Origin: Cylicocyclus nassatus
Lineage: Eukaryota > Nematoda > Chromadorea > Rhabditida > Strongylidae
DNA: 64,000 nt
Assembly (NCBI GenBank): GCA_958299035.1
Contig: CATQJL010000001.1
Coordinates: 81,655,071 to 81,719,070 of the forward strand
Direction of reading: 5' to 3'
The notes beneath the pieces were generated by a model. It worked only from the letters and a program-made list of their open reading frames with translations. It had not been told where the DNA came from and searched no databases. Both the position numbers and the translations under genes were made by a program. The number at the start of each line of letters is the position of its first letter. The first letter of the stretch is position 1. This document shows, one piece after another, positions 48,293 through 59,437 of this stretch.

Positions 48293-48584
48293 GCATAAAA
48301 CGCTGACTTGGAATCTCTATTCCATATCTGCTTAGCTCCTATGTGGACGAAGTTCTTAGCCGTTAAATGCCGTTAATTTGCTAGGAAACTGTGCAGGCAA
48401 AGCGCAAGCAGCACAGAGCCATGTTCGTTTGATGCTGGGCTCCTCGTAACTTCGTTTACAACGGCGCTAAGCAGAGATGGAATACAGATTCGAAATCAGC
48501 GTTGAATGCTCATCGGATGGTAAGCAGATTGCTTGGATAGGCCACTTCGACTTCTGACCATTTTCTTGTGCGACAGAAACAAAG
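48293..48584. mobile_element. Foldback fragment related to 63399-63860
   Basis: Right arm GGCCACTTCGACTTCTGACC and TTCGAAATCAGCGTT; left arm AAAACGCTGACTTGGAATCT with CATATCTGCTTAGC. The outer left end is missing. Confidence 0.6.
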
Positions 48585-48709
48585 AGGCGACATATTGTGT
48601 TGATGTTAGAATACTTAATTTATATATTCTTTAGAAGCAACTTTTTCGGGAATTCAGAATATATGAAAGTTATCAGGTTTGAGATGACTTTGGCTTAGGC
48701 TGTAATTTG

Positions 48710-48766
48710 CAGCATTTTTCAGGTAATTCCCTGCCAAACCTTGGCAGGGAATTGCCTGAAATGCTG
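48710..48766. repeat. Long hairpin, 57 nt
   Basis: CAGCATTTTTCAGGTAATTC...CTGCCAA pairs with TTGGCAGGGAATTGCCTGAAATGCTG across a 3-nt loop, with one or two mismatches over about 27 pairs. Isolated, with no neighbouring exon. Confidence 0.75.
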
Positions 48767-49739
48767 TTTCAAGAATATCGTGCTTAATCCCCACGATAAA
48801 AACAATTTGTGTGGTATAAAAGCTTCCCGCGACCGTAATGCTTTCATTATAGGACCACTGCGGCGCGCGATACACCCTTCGGCGGCTTTTGCCCTAGCAA
48901 AAAAGGGAGAGGAAAATTTGTCGCGTGCGTTACGCGTTAGGACAGCTTATTAGGATGGCGCTGGAGATCGCCATGCAGAACGACCCTTTCCCCACTTTGT
49001 GAATATCTGGGATCTAAGTTGGTCCGCAAGCGAAAAAATGTCCATTCAAACCCTGCAACTTACCATAACTTCACAATAATGCGTTGTAACAGCGAGCAAG
49101 CATCATATTCATAAGCAGCGTGCTTGTGAACGGTTAAGGTAAGAAGAAAATCTAGAACTTCGACCTACCTACTGTACATCCACCGTAACCCAAGAAAATG
49201 CGCTATCTTGCGAAATCAGCATGATATTCATGTTCAGCGCGCTAAACGACCACCCTAGATGAAGTTTGACAAATCTGTCATCGGTTTCCAGATTCGTGTG
49301 GAGGTAGAGTCTTGCCAACTCAACGCATGGCGGTTTTTGCTAGCGAGAGAGTACCAAAAGCAATGCTATGACGTGGAGGTTCAACAACTTTACCTGTATT
49401 ATCAGGGAAAGTCTGTAATACACACCTCCACACAAATCTGAAGACCGATCATATGTTTTCGATCCCATACCGTATAACCGCCATAACCACTATGAAAAGG
49501 CCCAATATGCAAAAAGCGTACGAAATTCGTATTTAGAATGTTGAATGAATTCTCTAGACCGAACTCCAGCCAAATTCATGATACTGAATTCCTACCGTAC
49601 ACCTACCGTAACCACACGGGGAAACGTTCTGCGGAAGTGTAATATCTAATCAGCATGTAGATAACCCTTATACACGAAGTTTGAGCAAACTCTACGACAA
49701 GACAATTTTGGGGCCCGGATAGCCGAATAGCGCCAAACT
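48767..49739. other. No gene recognised
   Basis: Short frames only; none with a motif. Confidence 0.4.
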
Positions 49740-50251
49740 AAATTGTAATCGTAATCAGCATGCTCGATTACCCCACTGTGCCAACTCCCAGCCCGGTAGC
49801 TCAAACTTTGCAAAAAAATAGAGAAAATCGATTAAAGTAATCGATAATCCTGAAAACTAACAATGTATTCGGAATCCCCATGCTCGATTACCCCCTGTGC
49901 AAACTCCCAGCCCGTAGCTCAAACTTTGCAAAAAATCGATAAAATCGATAAATGTATTCGATAATCCTGAAAACTAGCATTGTATTCGGAATCCCTATGC
50001 TCGATTACCCCCTGTGCCAACTCCCAGCCCCGTAGGTGAACTCTGCAAAAAAATCGATAAAAATTGATAAAATCGATATCGATCGACGACGAAAAGTAGC
50101 CTATGACACCGCCGGGGCCCGAAGTGTATGTGTGCCAAGTTTGGTCCGGATCGGTTCAGAAATGGAATTTTCTATTTGGAACGTACGTACATACAGACAT
50201 ACATACATACAGACAGACAGGCAAACAGACAATCAGCTTTATATATAAGAT
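49740..50251 (+). mobile_element. Interspersed repeat with CAGACA tail, 5'-truncated copy
   Basis: Three TGCTCGATTACCCC units, then GACACCGCCGGGGCCCGAAG, TTGGTCCGGATCGGTTCAGA, a CATACAGACAGACAGGCAAA tail and TTTATATATAAGAT. The CTAG...ACCCGGC start is absent. Confidence 0.8.
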
Positions 50252-51010
50252 GGGGATGTCATTTCCGCAGTACTGTTCATTCTTCATTTGATGCTATGGA
50301 GTAAAAATGAAATGCCCAAGCAGCAGCATCTTCACATCATTTTCGAAGAAAGGTAAATTCACCTTCTTTTTACATATAATTAGCAAGAATTCATTCATCA
50401 TAATATAGCTAACAAACTACACCTGATAAAAAGCCATACTGATTCTTGACATGTAAAGCCTTCTGCATTACCTAGTGGGAGGCAATATGCCTTTTTGACA
50501 TAAAGCAAAGGCCATTTAAAAAAGAGAAGATGAAGCGAGTGTGAAAATGGAGTATTCAAATACGAATGATTATAGCAGTATTTATTTTGTTATATTAACT
50601 ACACTCAAGGTGCATCAAAAGGAAAAAAGATCAAACAGAAAGCTCAAACAAGGCAGAACACATGAAACTAGCCTTCCAGTCACATGGCAAACAGAAAATA
50701 AAGGATGAATAACAAAACACGAAGCTCTAGACCCATCTAGCGAAGTAAAAAGCACTTTGCACAAAAACCCTCAAGACTTCTTGCATCCTTAAAACTCGTG
50801 ATGACCCCCTTTTTCGGTGTCAGCGAGCCTCCCCGGCAAAAGCTAGCTGACCCGGTCCCGATAGGACTTTGTTTTGAAGGAAGCAAGAATCCGAATCGGA
50901 GTGGTAGGGATAAGTACCTACCAACTACGTTAGAACGAGTGAAACCAACAGAAGAAATCAAGCAGACTATAGATGGGACCAGGCTACAATGAGATAATTG
51001 AATGTTGCTA
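50252..51010. other. No gene recognised
   Basis: Nothing recognisable; opposing frames at 50737-50961 and 50798-50992 lack motifs. Confidence 0.4.
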
Positions 51011-51142
51011 AGGGTTGAGCCAGACTTCGCGGGGAAGCGGCGTACGCGGCGTACGCAGCGTACGCTCGGTATATTTCATCATAGGAGCATACGCGGCGTA
51101 CGCTGCGCACATCGCGTACGCCGCGCAGTCTGGCCCAACCCT
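51011..51142. mobile_element. 132-bp GCGTACGC foldback, second copy
   Basis: Same length and nearly the same sequence as 20970-21101, with ends AGGGTTGAGCCAGACTTCGC / GCAGTCTGGCCCAACCCT and a TA on each side. Few substitutions separate the copies 30 kb apart. Confidence 0.9.
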
Positions 51143-51739
51143 AACGTAACCCTGATGAAGAGACTCGCTGAAGTAAACGTTAGTAAGGCATGATCATGGT
51201 TAGTAATAACAAAACAAAATTTCAAAACTGAAGATAACGGCCTCTTGCTAATTATGTAGCAAGACATAGGCAAAAAGATGTCAAACATCAGCGACGATTA
51301 TGTAAGCAGCACGCAGTAGCCGCGACACAATGCAACATCAACCGGTATTAGAACCACGTGTAACGTAGTTACCAGAGATGAACTGAAAAAGACTAACGAC
51401 AGAAAACACTATCGAGAAAAAAGCCGAGAAAAAGAGAAGTAAGCTCAACCCGTTTCAACTTAGCACTGAAGCAACCGCATCCTTTGATGAAATGATATCT
51501 CTGGGCAACAGCTGAAATCATCGAGCGCATCTACAGAAGATATTATTGCACATCCTAAATGAATTACAATTAATGGCTCTATAATGCAAATTAAAACCTC
51601 CTAATCTCTCACTAGTTGGTAGGAATTTCCATTACTTGCTTGCCATCAATCTGTTTTCTTTCCTAAGCGCTCGAAAGCAAAAAAGTAGATCAGCAATAAT
51701 ACGACGACAAATAAGGCTTTGTAAATTAAACTTTTTCAA

Positions 51740-52378
51740 TCAATCATAATTCGGAGGTCTGTTGTCAGGAGAGAGGCGAATATACAAGAAACGAGTAAAA
51801 GTTTTATGCACCTGTTCAAGCTTTGCAATTTCTTTTTTACGTGTAGGATTCCAGACGTGGGAACAATATTCAAGGTAAGGTCGAACAAGTGCTTTACACA
51901 AGCGCGTCAAAATAACGGGTGATTTGCTTTTGACAGTACGGAGCAGCACAAACAAGGACGAATAAGCTTTCCTAACAGCAGCATCAACATGTTCCGAAAC
52001 TCTCAGCTTTGAATCAACAATAACCCCCAAATCCTTAGCAGAGCAACACGACCTCAATGGAACACTGAGTAGGTTCCGGCTATGCAGTCACCCATATGTA
52101 GTACACAACTCTCGCTCAAATTCAAAGTCAAGCTCCATTGCGAAGCCCATTCAACTAGGGTCTCTAGTGACCGCTGTAGGGCAGATTGCACTTCAAAACA
52201 GTTAGCAGCAGTATAGATGCCATAAATTTTTATGTCGTCAGCATACATCCGTACCTCTATATCCTGAGTGGTTTTGAGTAACGATGGAAGATTTAATGTG
52301 TATATGAGAAACGTGGGTGATAACACTCCTCCCTGAGGCACTCCGCTGTCACATTGGTATGCATCCGAAAACATTTAT
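51740..52378 (-). pseudogene. LINE (CR1/jockey-type) reverse-transcriptase remnant
   Basis: Two minus-strand frames: 52374-52054 with SGVPQGGVLSPTFLIYTLNL and VRMYADDIKIYG (RT fingers and the YADD catalytic box), then 52057-51740 with LGVIVDSKL and LVRPYLEYCSHVWNPTRKKE (C-terminal RT/thumb region typical of non-LTR elements). They are joined by a 1-nt frameshift near 52060. The N-terminal part, including any endonuclease, is absent: the frame stops at 52378 exactly where a 965-bp foldback starts. It cannot make an active enzyme. Confidence 0.9.
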
Positions 52379-53343
52379 CACACTTGGAAGCAGTTGCCTT
52401 TTCAAAAAGAAGATTCATCCTGCATTTTCTGCTTCAAAATGTATAAAAAGTTATAATGTTTGGAAAAACTGCCTTTCCACCGGATTCTCAAGCATTTGTT
52501 TGACTCAAATGAAGGTCCTAGGCTTCGCCGATCCGCTGCAATGAATATGGTGAAAAACGCAGGAGCCAATATGGCGTAGTCGCTGATATTGATAAACAAG
52601 CCCCAACCTCACCTCCACGTAGACGAAATTCCGAACCGCGGAAATTGAGTTCTAATGCCTGAAATGCTCTGACACGTGCTCAGCACATCGCCTGTACAAC
52701 GATAGACTCGTGCGCATAGCTTGAACGTCATCGCAACTCTCAGGATTTTGGTTCCGCCTTGGACGCCTTTTTTCCAAAAATGAGTGGTGCACTCTGCCTG
52801 ATCGTGACACACTCTGACCTCTCGATCGAGCGGAAAACCGTTCAAAACTTCAGAATTATGGTATTCCTGAAAGTTTTGTAAGATTTGACTTGAAGAGGAG
52901 TTCAAAGCAGTAAAATATGAAGTCATGTGAGATACACTGCACACAACCGAACTGCAGACAAGGCTTCAATGCTGCAAATACGTCTTTGTAAAAAGCCTGA
53001 CAGCCTCTGCATGAGTACGTCACCATGCAAACAAGGTGTCAACTTCCAACCGAGAATTTTCGCGCGTCAGAAATCGAGATTTGCGTTTCAGAAGTGCGTT
53101 TACACCTAAATAAGATTGAACTTCGTTCATCAATACCAGCGACTACGCCATGTTGACTCTTGCGCTTTTTACCATACTCATTGCAAAGGCTCGGCGAAGC
53201 CTGGGACCTTCATTTGAGTCAAACAAGTGCTTGAGGATTCGGTGAAAAGGCAGTTTTTCCAAACATTATAACTTTTTATACATCTTGAAGCAGAAAATGC
53301 GGGATGAATCTTCTTTCTAAAAAGGAGACTGCTTCCAAGTGTG
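52379..53343. mobile_element. Foldback element, 965 bp, next to the LINE remnant
   Basis: The ends CACACTTGGAAGCAGTTGCC and GACTGCTTCCAAGTGTG are inverse copies, and the arms stay about 90% alike for roughly 210 bp (AACTTTTTATACAT / ATGTATAAAAAGTT, GGATTCTCAAGCA / TGCTTGAGGATTC). The centre holds a 111-codon minus frame with no known motif. Confidence 0.85.
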
Positions 53344-54875
53344 GTACATGTTTTATATTTTGATATTGTATATGTACAAAAAATTTCAGATTAAAAAGGT
53401 AGTGCTGATTAGAAATGAGAGGTGGCTTTATAGCTGTGACCAGTCTTGAGTACCCGTTTTTTCAAATTTTTCAATTTTTCTCCGGCCAAAATCAATGAAA
53501 TTGGGAGCCGTTCTGGTCAATGATATGAAGTTAGTTTACACACAAAAAAGTGGTTTTTCAGACAATTTCGAACAAGAGAGAGCAAAATACAGTGTTTTTT
53601 AGGGTGGCTTTATAGCTATGGCCAGCACTGTATATATATCATATATCGGAGGTGCCTCATTTTGACATTTGTTAGCTTTCGCTCTCGGTCAATATTTCTT
53701 GTCCTATTTTGCTCCTACCTGGCTGTTAAGTTCCCCCGTTGGATTATCGCTTTTAAATTAGCGGTCGAGCAAACCACGATTTGACTCTAATCGTCGTATT
53801 TAACTGATTTTGAGTTAAGCATCTTTGAAAAGGCTTGGAATTGCGGATTATGGCGATCAGAGCTTTAAGAGCGGAGGTGCAGTTGTGCCCTGTCTTCACC
53901 ATGAGGATTCTTAATTGAAGTCTCAGGAGCAACCGTATAAGAGTTACAATAGAAACGCACCATTATACGAGACCGGCCCTGATCCGTGTTGGAGGCTTAG
54001 TCCTGGTAGTAGTTAGTATTGTTGTATAGTTGTTGTTTAGTGTGGCTCTTGTTTATCTCCTTTGTCATTAGAATAAACTGTTCGTACTTCATGTGACCGC
54101 GCGCTATGCATAACTAGTAGACTAGGTTTAGTTGTATGTTTAAGCGGGCGAGCACACACCTAGAGGATTGCCGGGGGTAGACGGCCATGCGATTTGTAAG
54201 CAAGCGGGCACACATTTTTTGAGCCAACGTGTGGGGATTAATCATAAGTTAGTTGCGGCGCAGTGGCCGCATTCTCGTGGGCTTTCCGCGAGAATATCAA
54301 GGATGTTGGGGGCCGCACGGTCCTTTATGAAGGACCGCACAGCCCGCAGGTACCTTCAGCTAAGGAAAGGTACCCCAAACTAAGGTAATAAAATTATAAA
54401 TGGCACCTCTACCATTTAGAGTCTCACCTTCACTCGGCCTACCCCCGAAACTGCGTTAAAGGAGTCCGAGCGCTTGCTGAAAATTTGGTCAGCGTTTGCT
54501 GGAATAACTTATTTGACAAGTACTCGCAACAAATTTTGTATTGCTGCCCACTGGCAGAACACGGACGCTCGCTGAAGGTTTGGACACGCCATAAGATTTT
54601 GCTGATTGCTTGCAGAAAAGCGCAAGTTTGCGGACCGCGCCCTGGCGATTGTCTGAGCAGGACACTTGGGTCAGATTACTCAGACAATCGGTGCCGTAGT
54701 CGCGGCGGACAGTCGAAATCTGGCAGAGCCGCGGAGGACCCAACTGACCATTGAGAGCGGGGCGAGGGGCGGTCCCTTCTTGTAGGTCACGGTGACGTCA
54801 CAGGCAGGCGAATGGAACCCTTCTCCGGGACGCGCAAATCTCTGCTCCGGAGATAGCCAGATTTGGGACATCTCT
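53344..54875. other. No gene recognised; possible old LTR
   Basis: The sequence 53690-54110 has a promoter-like layout and an AATAAA near 54071, which could suit a solo LTR, but I found no paired copy or target duplication. Open frames at 54485-54754 (both strands) have no motif. Confidence 0.3.
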
Positions 54876-54950
54876 GAGCACAGAATGGGAGGTCTCCGGA
54901 GCACAAAATGGGAGGACTCCGGAGCACAAAATGGGAGGGCTCCGGAGCAC
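54876..54950 (+). repeat. 23-bp minisatellite
   Basis: About three copies of GAGCACAAAATGGGAGGACTCCG with small changes. It generates repetitive Pro/Cys/Ser frames on the minus strand (within 55237-54680), which are not counted as a gene. Confidence 0.9.
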
Positions 54951-57900
54951 GAGTGGAATCCCCCGCTGGGAAAACCCCGCGACTCGGCCATTTCTGCTCC
55001 GGAGGTATGCCGTCGACTGTCTGGGTAGGTGGTTGAAGCCCACGGAGCCGCCAAAAGTTGCACGGTCAGGTCAACGCAAGTAAAAGTATATTCTTCTCTA
55101 TTCTCTATTCCTAGCGTTATCATAAATCTAGGTTGTCGACCATTAAATAAATATCGAGGGAATGACACACGATTATCCCACAGATTCTGATGGTGAAGAG
55201 AAATATAAGCGATTCTGTCGGTGATATCTTCTCCCAAATCAATGTGGTAGTCGACTTCGACGATTATTGTTGTATTGCCTTAGAAGTACATAGAGCATTG
55301 CATTTTATTTGCGCAACAGTTGCTGACGCCATGTTTGCAGCAGTATTAAAATGAATTCAGTAAAAAAATACACTAATGCATGGAGCACAAGAATATGGAA
55401 AGGTCGCTACGCTCGCTGGGCCTTGTGATGTCCAGTATCGCGAGGTGGAAACTTCTCGGCAATCGTGCCTTGGGCATTTTTCGGATGTTCAATGATGGAG
55501 ACACATCGAGCACAGACCCTTTCATTATGTTATCAATCTGTCGTTTCCGTCGATTACCTAGGGGCAGAATTCCGAGAAATGCTGGTTTTTGTCAAAAGAA
55601 AGCACAAGTTACTTGCATATGGGTCCCTCCTTCCACATCCCCAAATTGTCGGAAGAGCAACGCATTCAGTGTTTTCTCAATTTTTCAATATCCTCTCTTA
55701 GTTGGCGACGTTGAGTTATCATGTCTTGCAGTTGTGTCACCTTGCTGTTGTTGTTGTTGTTGTCTTGCAGTCATCGTCACCTTGCTCTTGTAAGACTAAT
55801 GGTTCTTCTGCAACTTGCTCTTCGTCGTCAACCAGCTTCGGTACGTCCAGGTCCAACTGTCAGAGCCTTTTATCTTCTGTCTTCTGTCTTTGTCGTTTTC
55901 AGCATGTGAAAGAAATGCAACTTATAGAAACCCGTCTCCAGGCAGAGAAAGCTTTGTAATCTTCTTGCGCAAGCACAGAACATTTTTGAAAACTTTGGAG
56001 AGGTCACTACATTGTCAGCCTAAGAGAAAAATGCGAGGAAAACATTTCGGAGAGACGCTATCGCAAAAAACAACCCGAAAGTGGACGATGTAGTCCTGAG
56101 GGATCCAATCCTACCCAGAAATGTTCGAAAATCGCAAAAATCACGAAATTTGACAAATACAAAAAGGGAGAACCACGAGAGGTTGACTTGATGACAAAAA
56201 AGAGAAAAATTTGACGACATGTTGACCTCATGGGTTTACTTGTGAGTGTCAATTACGCAGGCGCCTCGCGCAACATGCTGGCAGTAATTATTTGTAAGGA
56301 GAGTCGGGTAGCCGACTCGCAAGGTATATTATTCCACTTTTTATAAATGTTTTCACATTGCCGTATCAAATTTTACTGTTTGGTGGAGTTTTGGGCCCAA
56401 ATCTTGTAAAAATGAAATAAGTGAATGATTATGGAAATTATCACTTATCTTATGACAGTATATTACTTTTTGTTCACAATACTAACCTGACCCCTAAGCA
56501 TTTCCTCTGAGGCATTTTCTGTAGCTCTGCTGGCTCTCGCCCGGATTGCTGTAACGCCGCGTAGCGGCAATTTCTAATTGACATCCACAAGTAATGGGCG
56601 CCCCCCGACCTCATTATTCCCTTGGAAATCCAAACAAGTCCAAAAGAAAAGTGATGAAGTAGCAGAAGCTTATGATAATAATTCACTGCGTCATCGGCAC
56701 CTGGACCTCGAAAATGGACGATATCATATTGACCCTGCACGAAAAACGGTACTGTGATGGAGATATCAAAAACAGAAGAATTGAAGTCTGCGCTGATACC
56801 CAATGTAAGCTCCAGAACTTACAATCAGGATAAACCTTGATGCAATTTTCTTCGAGTAACTTTGCATGATCACCTTGTCACCTTGAAATAAACTCAAAAC
56901 GAATTTTCGATTTCAACTATACTTTCTAATATTCGGATATCCGAATACGTCTTTTGACACTGAATAATCGATCATTCAGACAAGCCATTTTTTAATGCGA
57001 AATGAATGAATGTTTGGATTACTGCATTGCCACATATAATTTGAGTAAGAAAATAGTCGTATTTTTTGAATAATTCATTCGGACGCGAATATTCGGTTTT
57101 AGCTTCAGGCTTTACTACTCGCAACCACCTAATACGCGCTGCGGTTGAATTTTATGCATGAGAGTGCCTGTTTGTGTAAATGTCTGCGCGGTTTCTTTTT
57201 TGCGTTTTCTATCAGAAAAGTGGGCTATACTTCAAAAATGTGAAGGCCTCAGAACATGTTAATATCGAGACGTTACACTATGTCCACTGGCACCCTTTGC
57301 TAGCAGAATTCGTACTTTCTTGCTTTCTTGCTTTCGCAGTGCAATAGCACTCTCTCAAATCGAGTTCACTCGGACAGAAACTTGTTTCTGCGGAAAATAC
57401 TGGGACCATTTAAAATGCGTTAGAGGGGGATGGTCGAGTTTTCTACTTTATGCGGACGCTTTTTGTGTTTTTTTTTGAATTTCATCGCCATGCTATTTGC
57501 GAAGGTTTCATAAAACTACTTTGTCAACTTTATTGCTGGATCGTTGGCTTGTCGTATTGATGTTTTGAAGCTTTGATCTCTTTGATTTTGCAGTTTTTTT
57601 ATAGTCTAGCAATGCTTCGGGACGACAATTTCGCCTATACATCAGGACAATTACCAAATTCCATCAAAAATCAAACTATTATTGCGATTATATCGAAGCT
57701 GCTCACATAAATAGCCGTTGAAACGCATTCTATACTGGTACGCTTTCTTTTCTTCGACGGTTTGTTCTGTTTTGCTCGACTATGCAGATAAGTAAAGTCT
57801 CGTTCAGTCCCATATCTGTACATGTTTGTTACCAGTGATGCTCTCTCAAGATCAGATTGTTCTCTAGAGCAAAGCAAGCTCTACAAGAGAAAGTTAAAGC

Positions 57901-58610
57901 ATCCGCGCAAGGACTACGTTAAGCTTGAAGTCAAGGTCCAGAAAATTCAAAGGCGTAACAATCGAGTTTCCGTCCAAATCCCCGGAATCCAGTTTGTTAA
58001 TGTACAACCTCCTAGTCGAATACATATTTATAAAATGCAAAAAAGTTCTTGAATTATGGGAGCAGCCGCTCTATTTTTCTTGCAAATAGAATAAGAAAAA
58101 ATATGGTAGGAAATACCAAAATGTCTCCCGTTCGGTTTTTACGCGACATTTTATTTATTTTTGAAAAACAACGCTTGTAAAAAACACAAAATTTCCAATT
58201 GTGCTTGCAAAAAGAGAATTAAAAATGTGGACAGAAGCCAGCATTGTTTTGCCTACAGTATTTCTATTCACATTCTTGATTTTATACGAGAAAAATACGA
58301 TCTGTTTCTATTAAACTCTTATGCTGAGAGTATAGGCATAGGAAAGTAAGAGGATGGTAAAATTCAATCTTCAAAGGTTTGATATTATTTTCAGCTTAAT
58401 TGATGCAGAAACCATTTTGCGACTGTTTAAAGGGTACCTTAGGAGCTTTACTTTATCGAACGATATGTTTCTATGATTTTTTTGTGTTTTTGTTTTTGTT
58501 TTTGTTTTTTTTTGTTTTTTATTGTTTTTTTAGCCTCTCCTATTAGCATGAGGAAAGGTGTACATGCAGTAACAAAAGTGCAGCATCATGCAATCATATT
58601 CACAAAATAG
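54951..58610. other. No gene recognised
   Basis: Several frames (55380-55793; 55702-55959; 57822-58052, which is lysine-rich) lack known domains. A GTT microsatellite lies at about 55740-55770. A 22-bp word at 57868 (GAGCAAAGCAAGCTCTACAAGA) also occurs in the palindrome at 45373. T-rich tracts lie at 58477-58530. Confidence 0.4.
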
Positions 58611-58748
58611 TATAAGCTCCTGCAAGACGAAGGCGGTTGGTTCGAGGCGCGACGTGGCTGTGACGCGGCTGTGACGCTGCTGTGACGAAGCTATGTCGCA
58701 ACCGCGTTGCACATCGAACCAACCGCCTTCGTCTTGCAGGAGCTTATA
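58611..58748. mobile_element. 138-bp foldback upstream of the TTL gene
   Basis: The ends TATAAGCTCCTGCAAGACGA and TCGTCTTGCAGGAGCTTATA are exact inverse copies, continuing through AGGCGGTTGGTTCGA. The loop holds three to four copies of GCTGTGACG with one-base changes. TA borders it. It ends 150 bp before the TTL start codon. Confidence 0.92.
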
Positions 58749-58785
58749 AGTGATCCAATGCTAAGTCATTGAAACACCTGTTAAC

Positions 58786-58805
58786 TCAACGAGTTAACTC
58801 GTTGA
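58786..58805. promoter_or_regulatory. 20-bp perfect palindrome upstream of the TTL gene
   Basis: TCAACGAGTTAACTCGTTGA is fully self-complementary and ends 93 bp before the ATG. It could bind a dimeric transcription factor; this is inferred only from symmetry and position. Confidence 0.4.
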
Positions 58806-58898
58806 TGACTAGTTGCCAGATTCAGGTGGAGTAATTGTCGATTTGCTTAAACCATTGCTTATTATATGACAAATAAAAGGCAAAGGAGTTAATGCAGA

Positions 58899-59416
58899 AT
58901 GCGAGTACTATTATTCTTGTACCTTCTCCCATATTGCTACGTTGCGCCTAAAAGAATCAAATCGATGACAATTCGAGTAGAGGGGGATATTTTTTGTCAA
59001 TTTTTACCAGCCAATGATGCGCAAATCACTTTTTTCGATACGGCACCTGGTGAGTCAAAAGTGCGAAGTTGAGCACAATTCAAACTTCAATTTCAGTTGG
59101 TCGTCGACGTCGACGACTTTCTAAAACCATCCACCCGAAGGACAGAGGAATGTTTGTAATTGAAGGCAAGGCTAAAAAGTTATTCAAACCTTTTCTCATG
59201 GTCAAACATTGGTGCAATCAAAAAGTACGGTTGTTTTTTCGTTGCTGATGATTAATTAGATCGAATTACCAATTGTAAGATAACACCAATGCTGTTTAGG
59301 GTTCTCCCATTACATTCTGCATAGACATCCCATCAAGGTATGTTGGCAAGGTATACGAAGAATGGATTGTCGGATGGCAGCTCTGGAAGAAGATTCAAGG
59401 ACAAAGAAAGTGTTAA
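58899..59416 (+). CDS. Transthyretin-like (TTL/TTR-52-type) secreted protein
   Basis: Three exons, 58899-59049, 59097-59224 and 59300-59416 (TAA), with 47-bp and 75-bp GT/AG introns, encode 131 residues. A signal peptide (MRVLLFLYLLPYCYVA) is followed by the family pattern: RVEGDIFCQFLPANDAQITF (the entry strand, normally V-x-G-x-L-x-C), then GMFVIEGKAKKLF (usually G-x-F-x-I-x-G), KHWCNQK (usually Y-H-x-C-N) and FCIDIPSRYVGKVYEEWIVG with the C-terminal KC (usually RDC). Four cysteines fit two conserved pairs. Nematode TTL proteins are secreted and bind small partners or extracellular signals; the target here is unknown. AATAAA lies at 59428-59433 and again at 59432. The foldback at 58611 and a palindrome at 58786 lie just upstream. 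Confidence 0.88.
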
Positions 59417-59437
59417 GGCAAAGATAAAATAAATAAA

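Noticed and set aside
53690..54110. Possible solo LTR
   Set aside because: A promoter-like stretch and AATAAA are present, but no second copy, TG...CA ends, primer site or target duplication was found.
54680..55237. 185-codon minus-strand frame
   Set aside because: Its middle is the translated 23-bp minisatellite and the remainder shows no domain; splice structure is absent.
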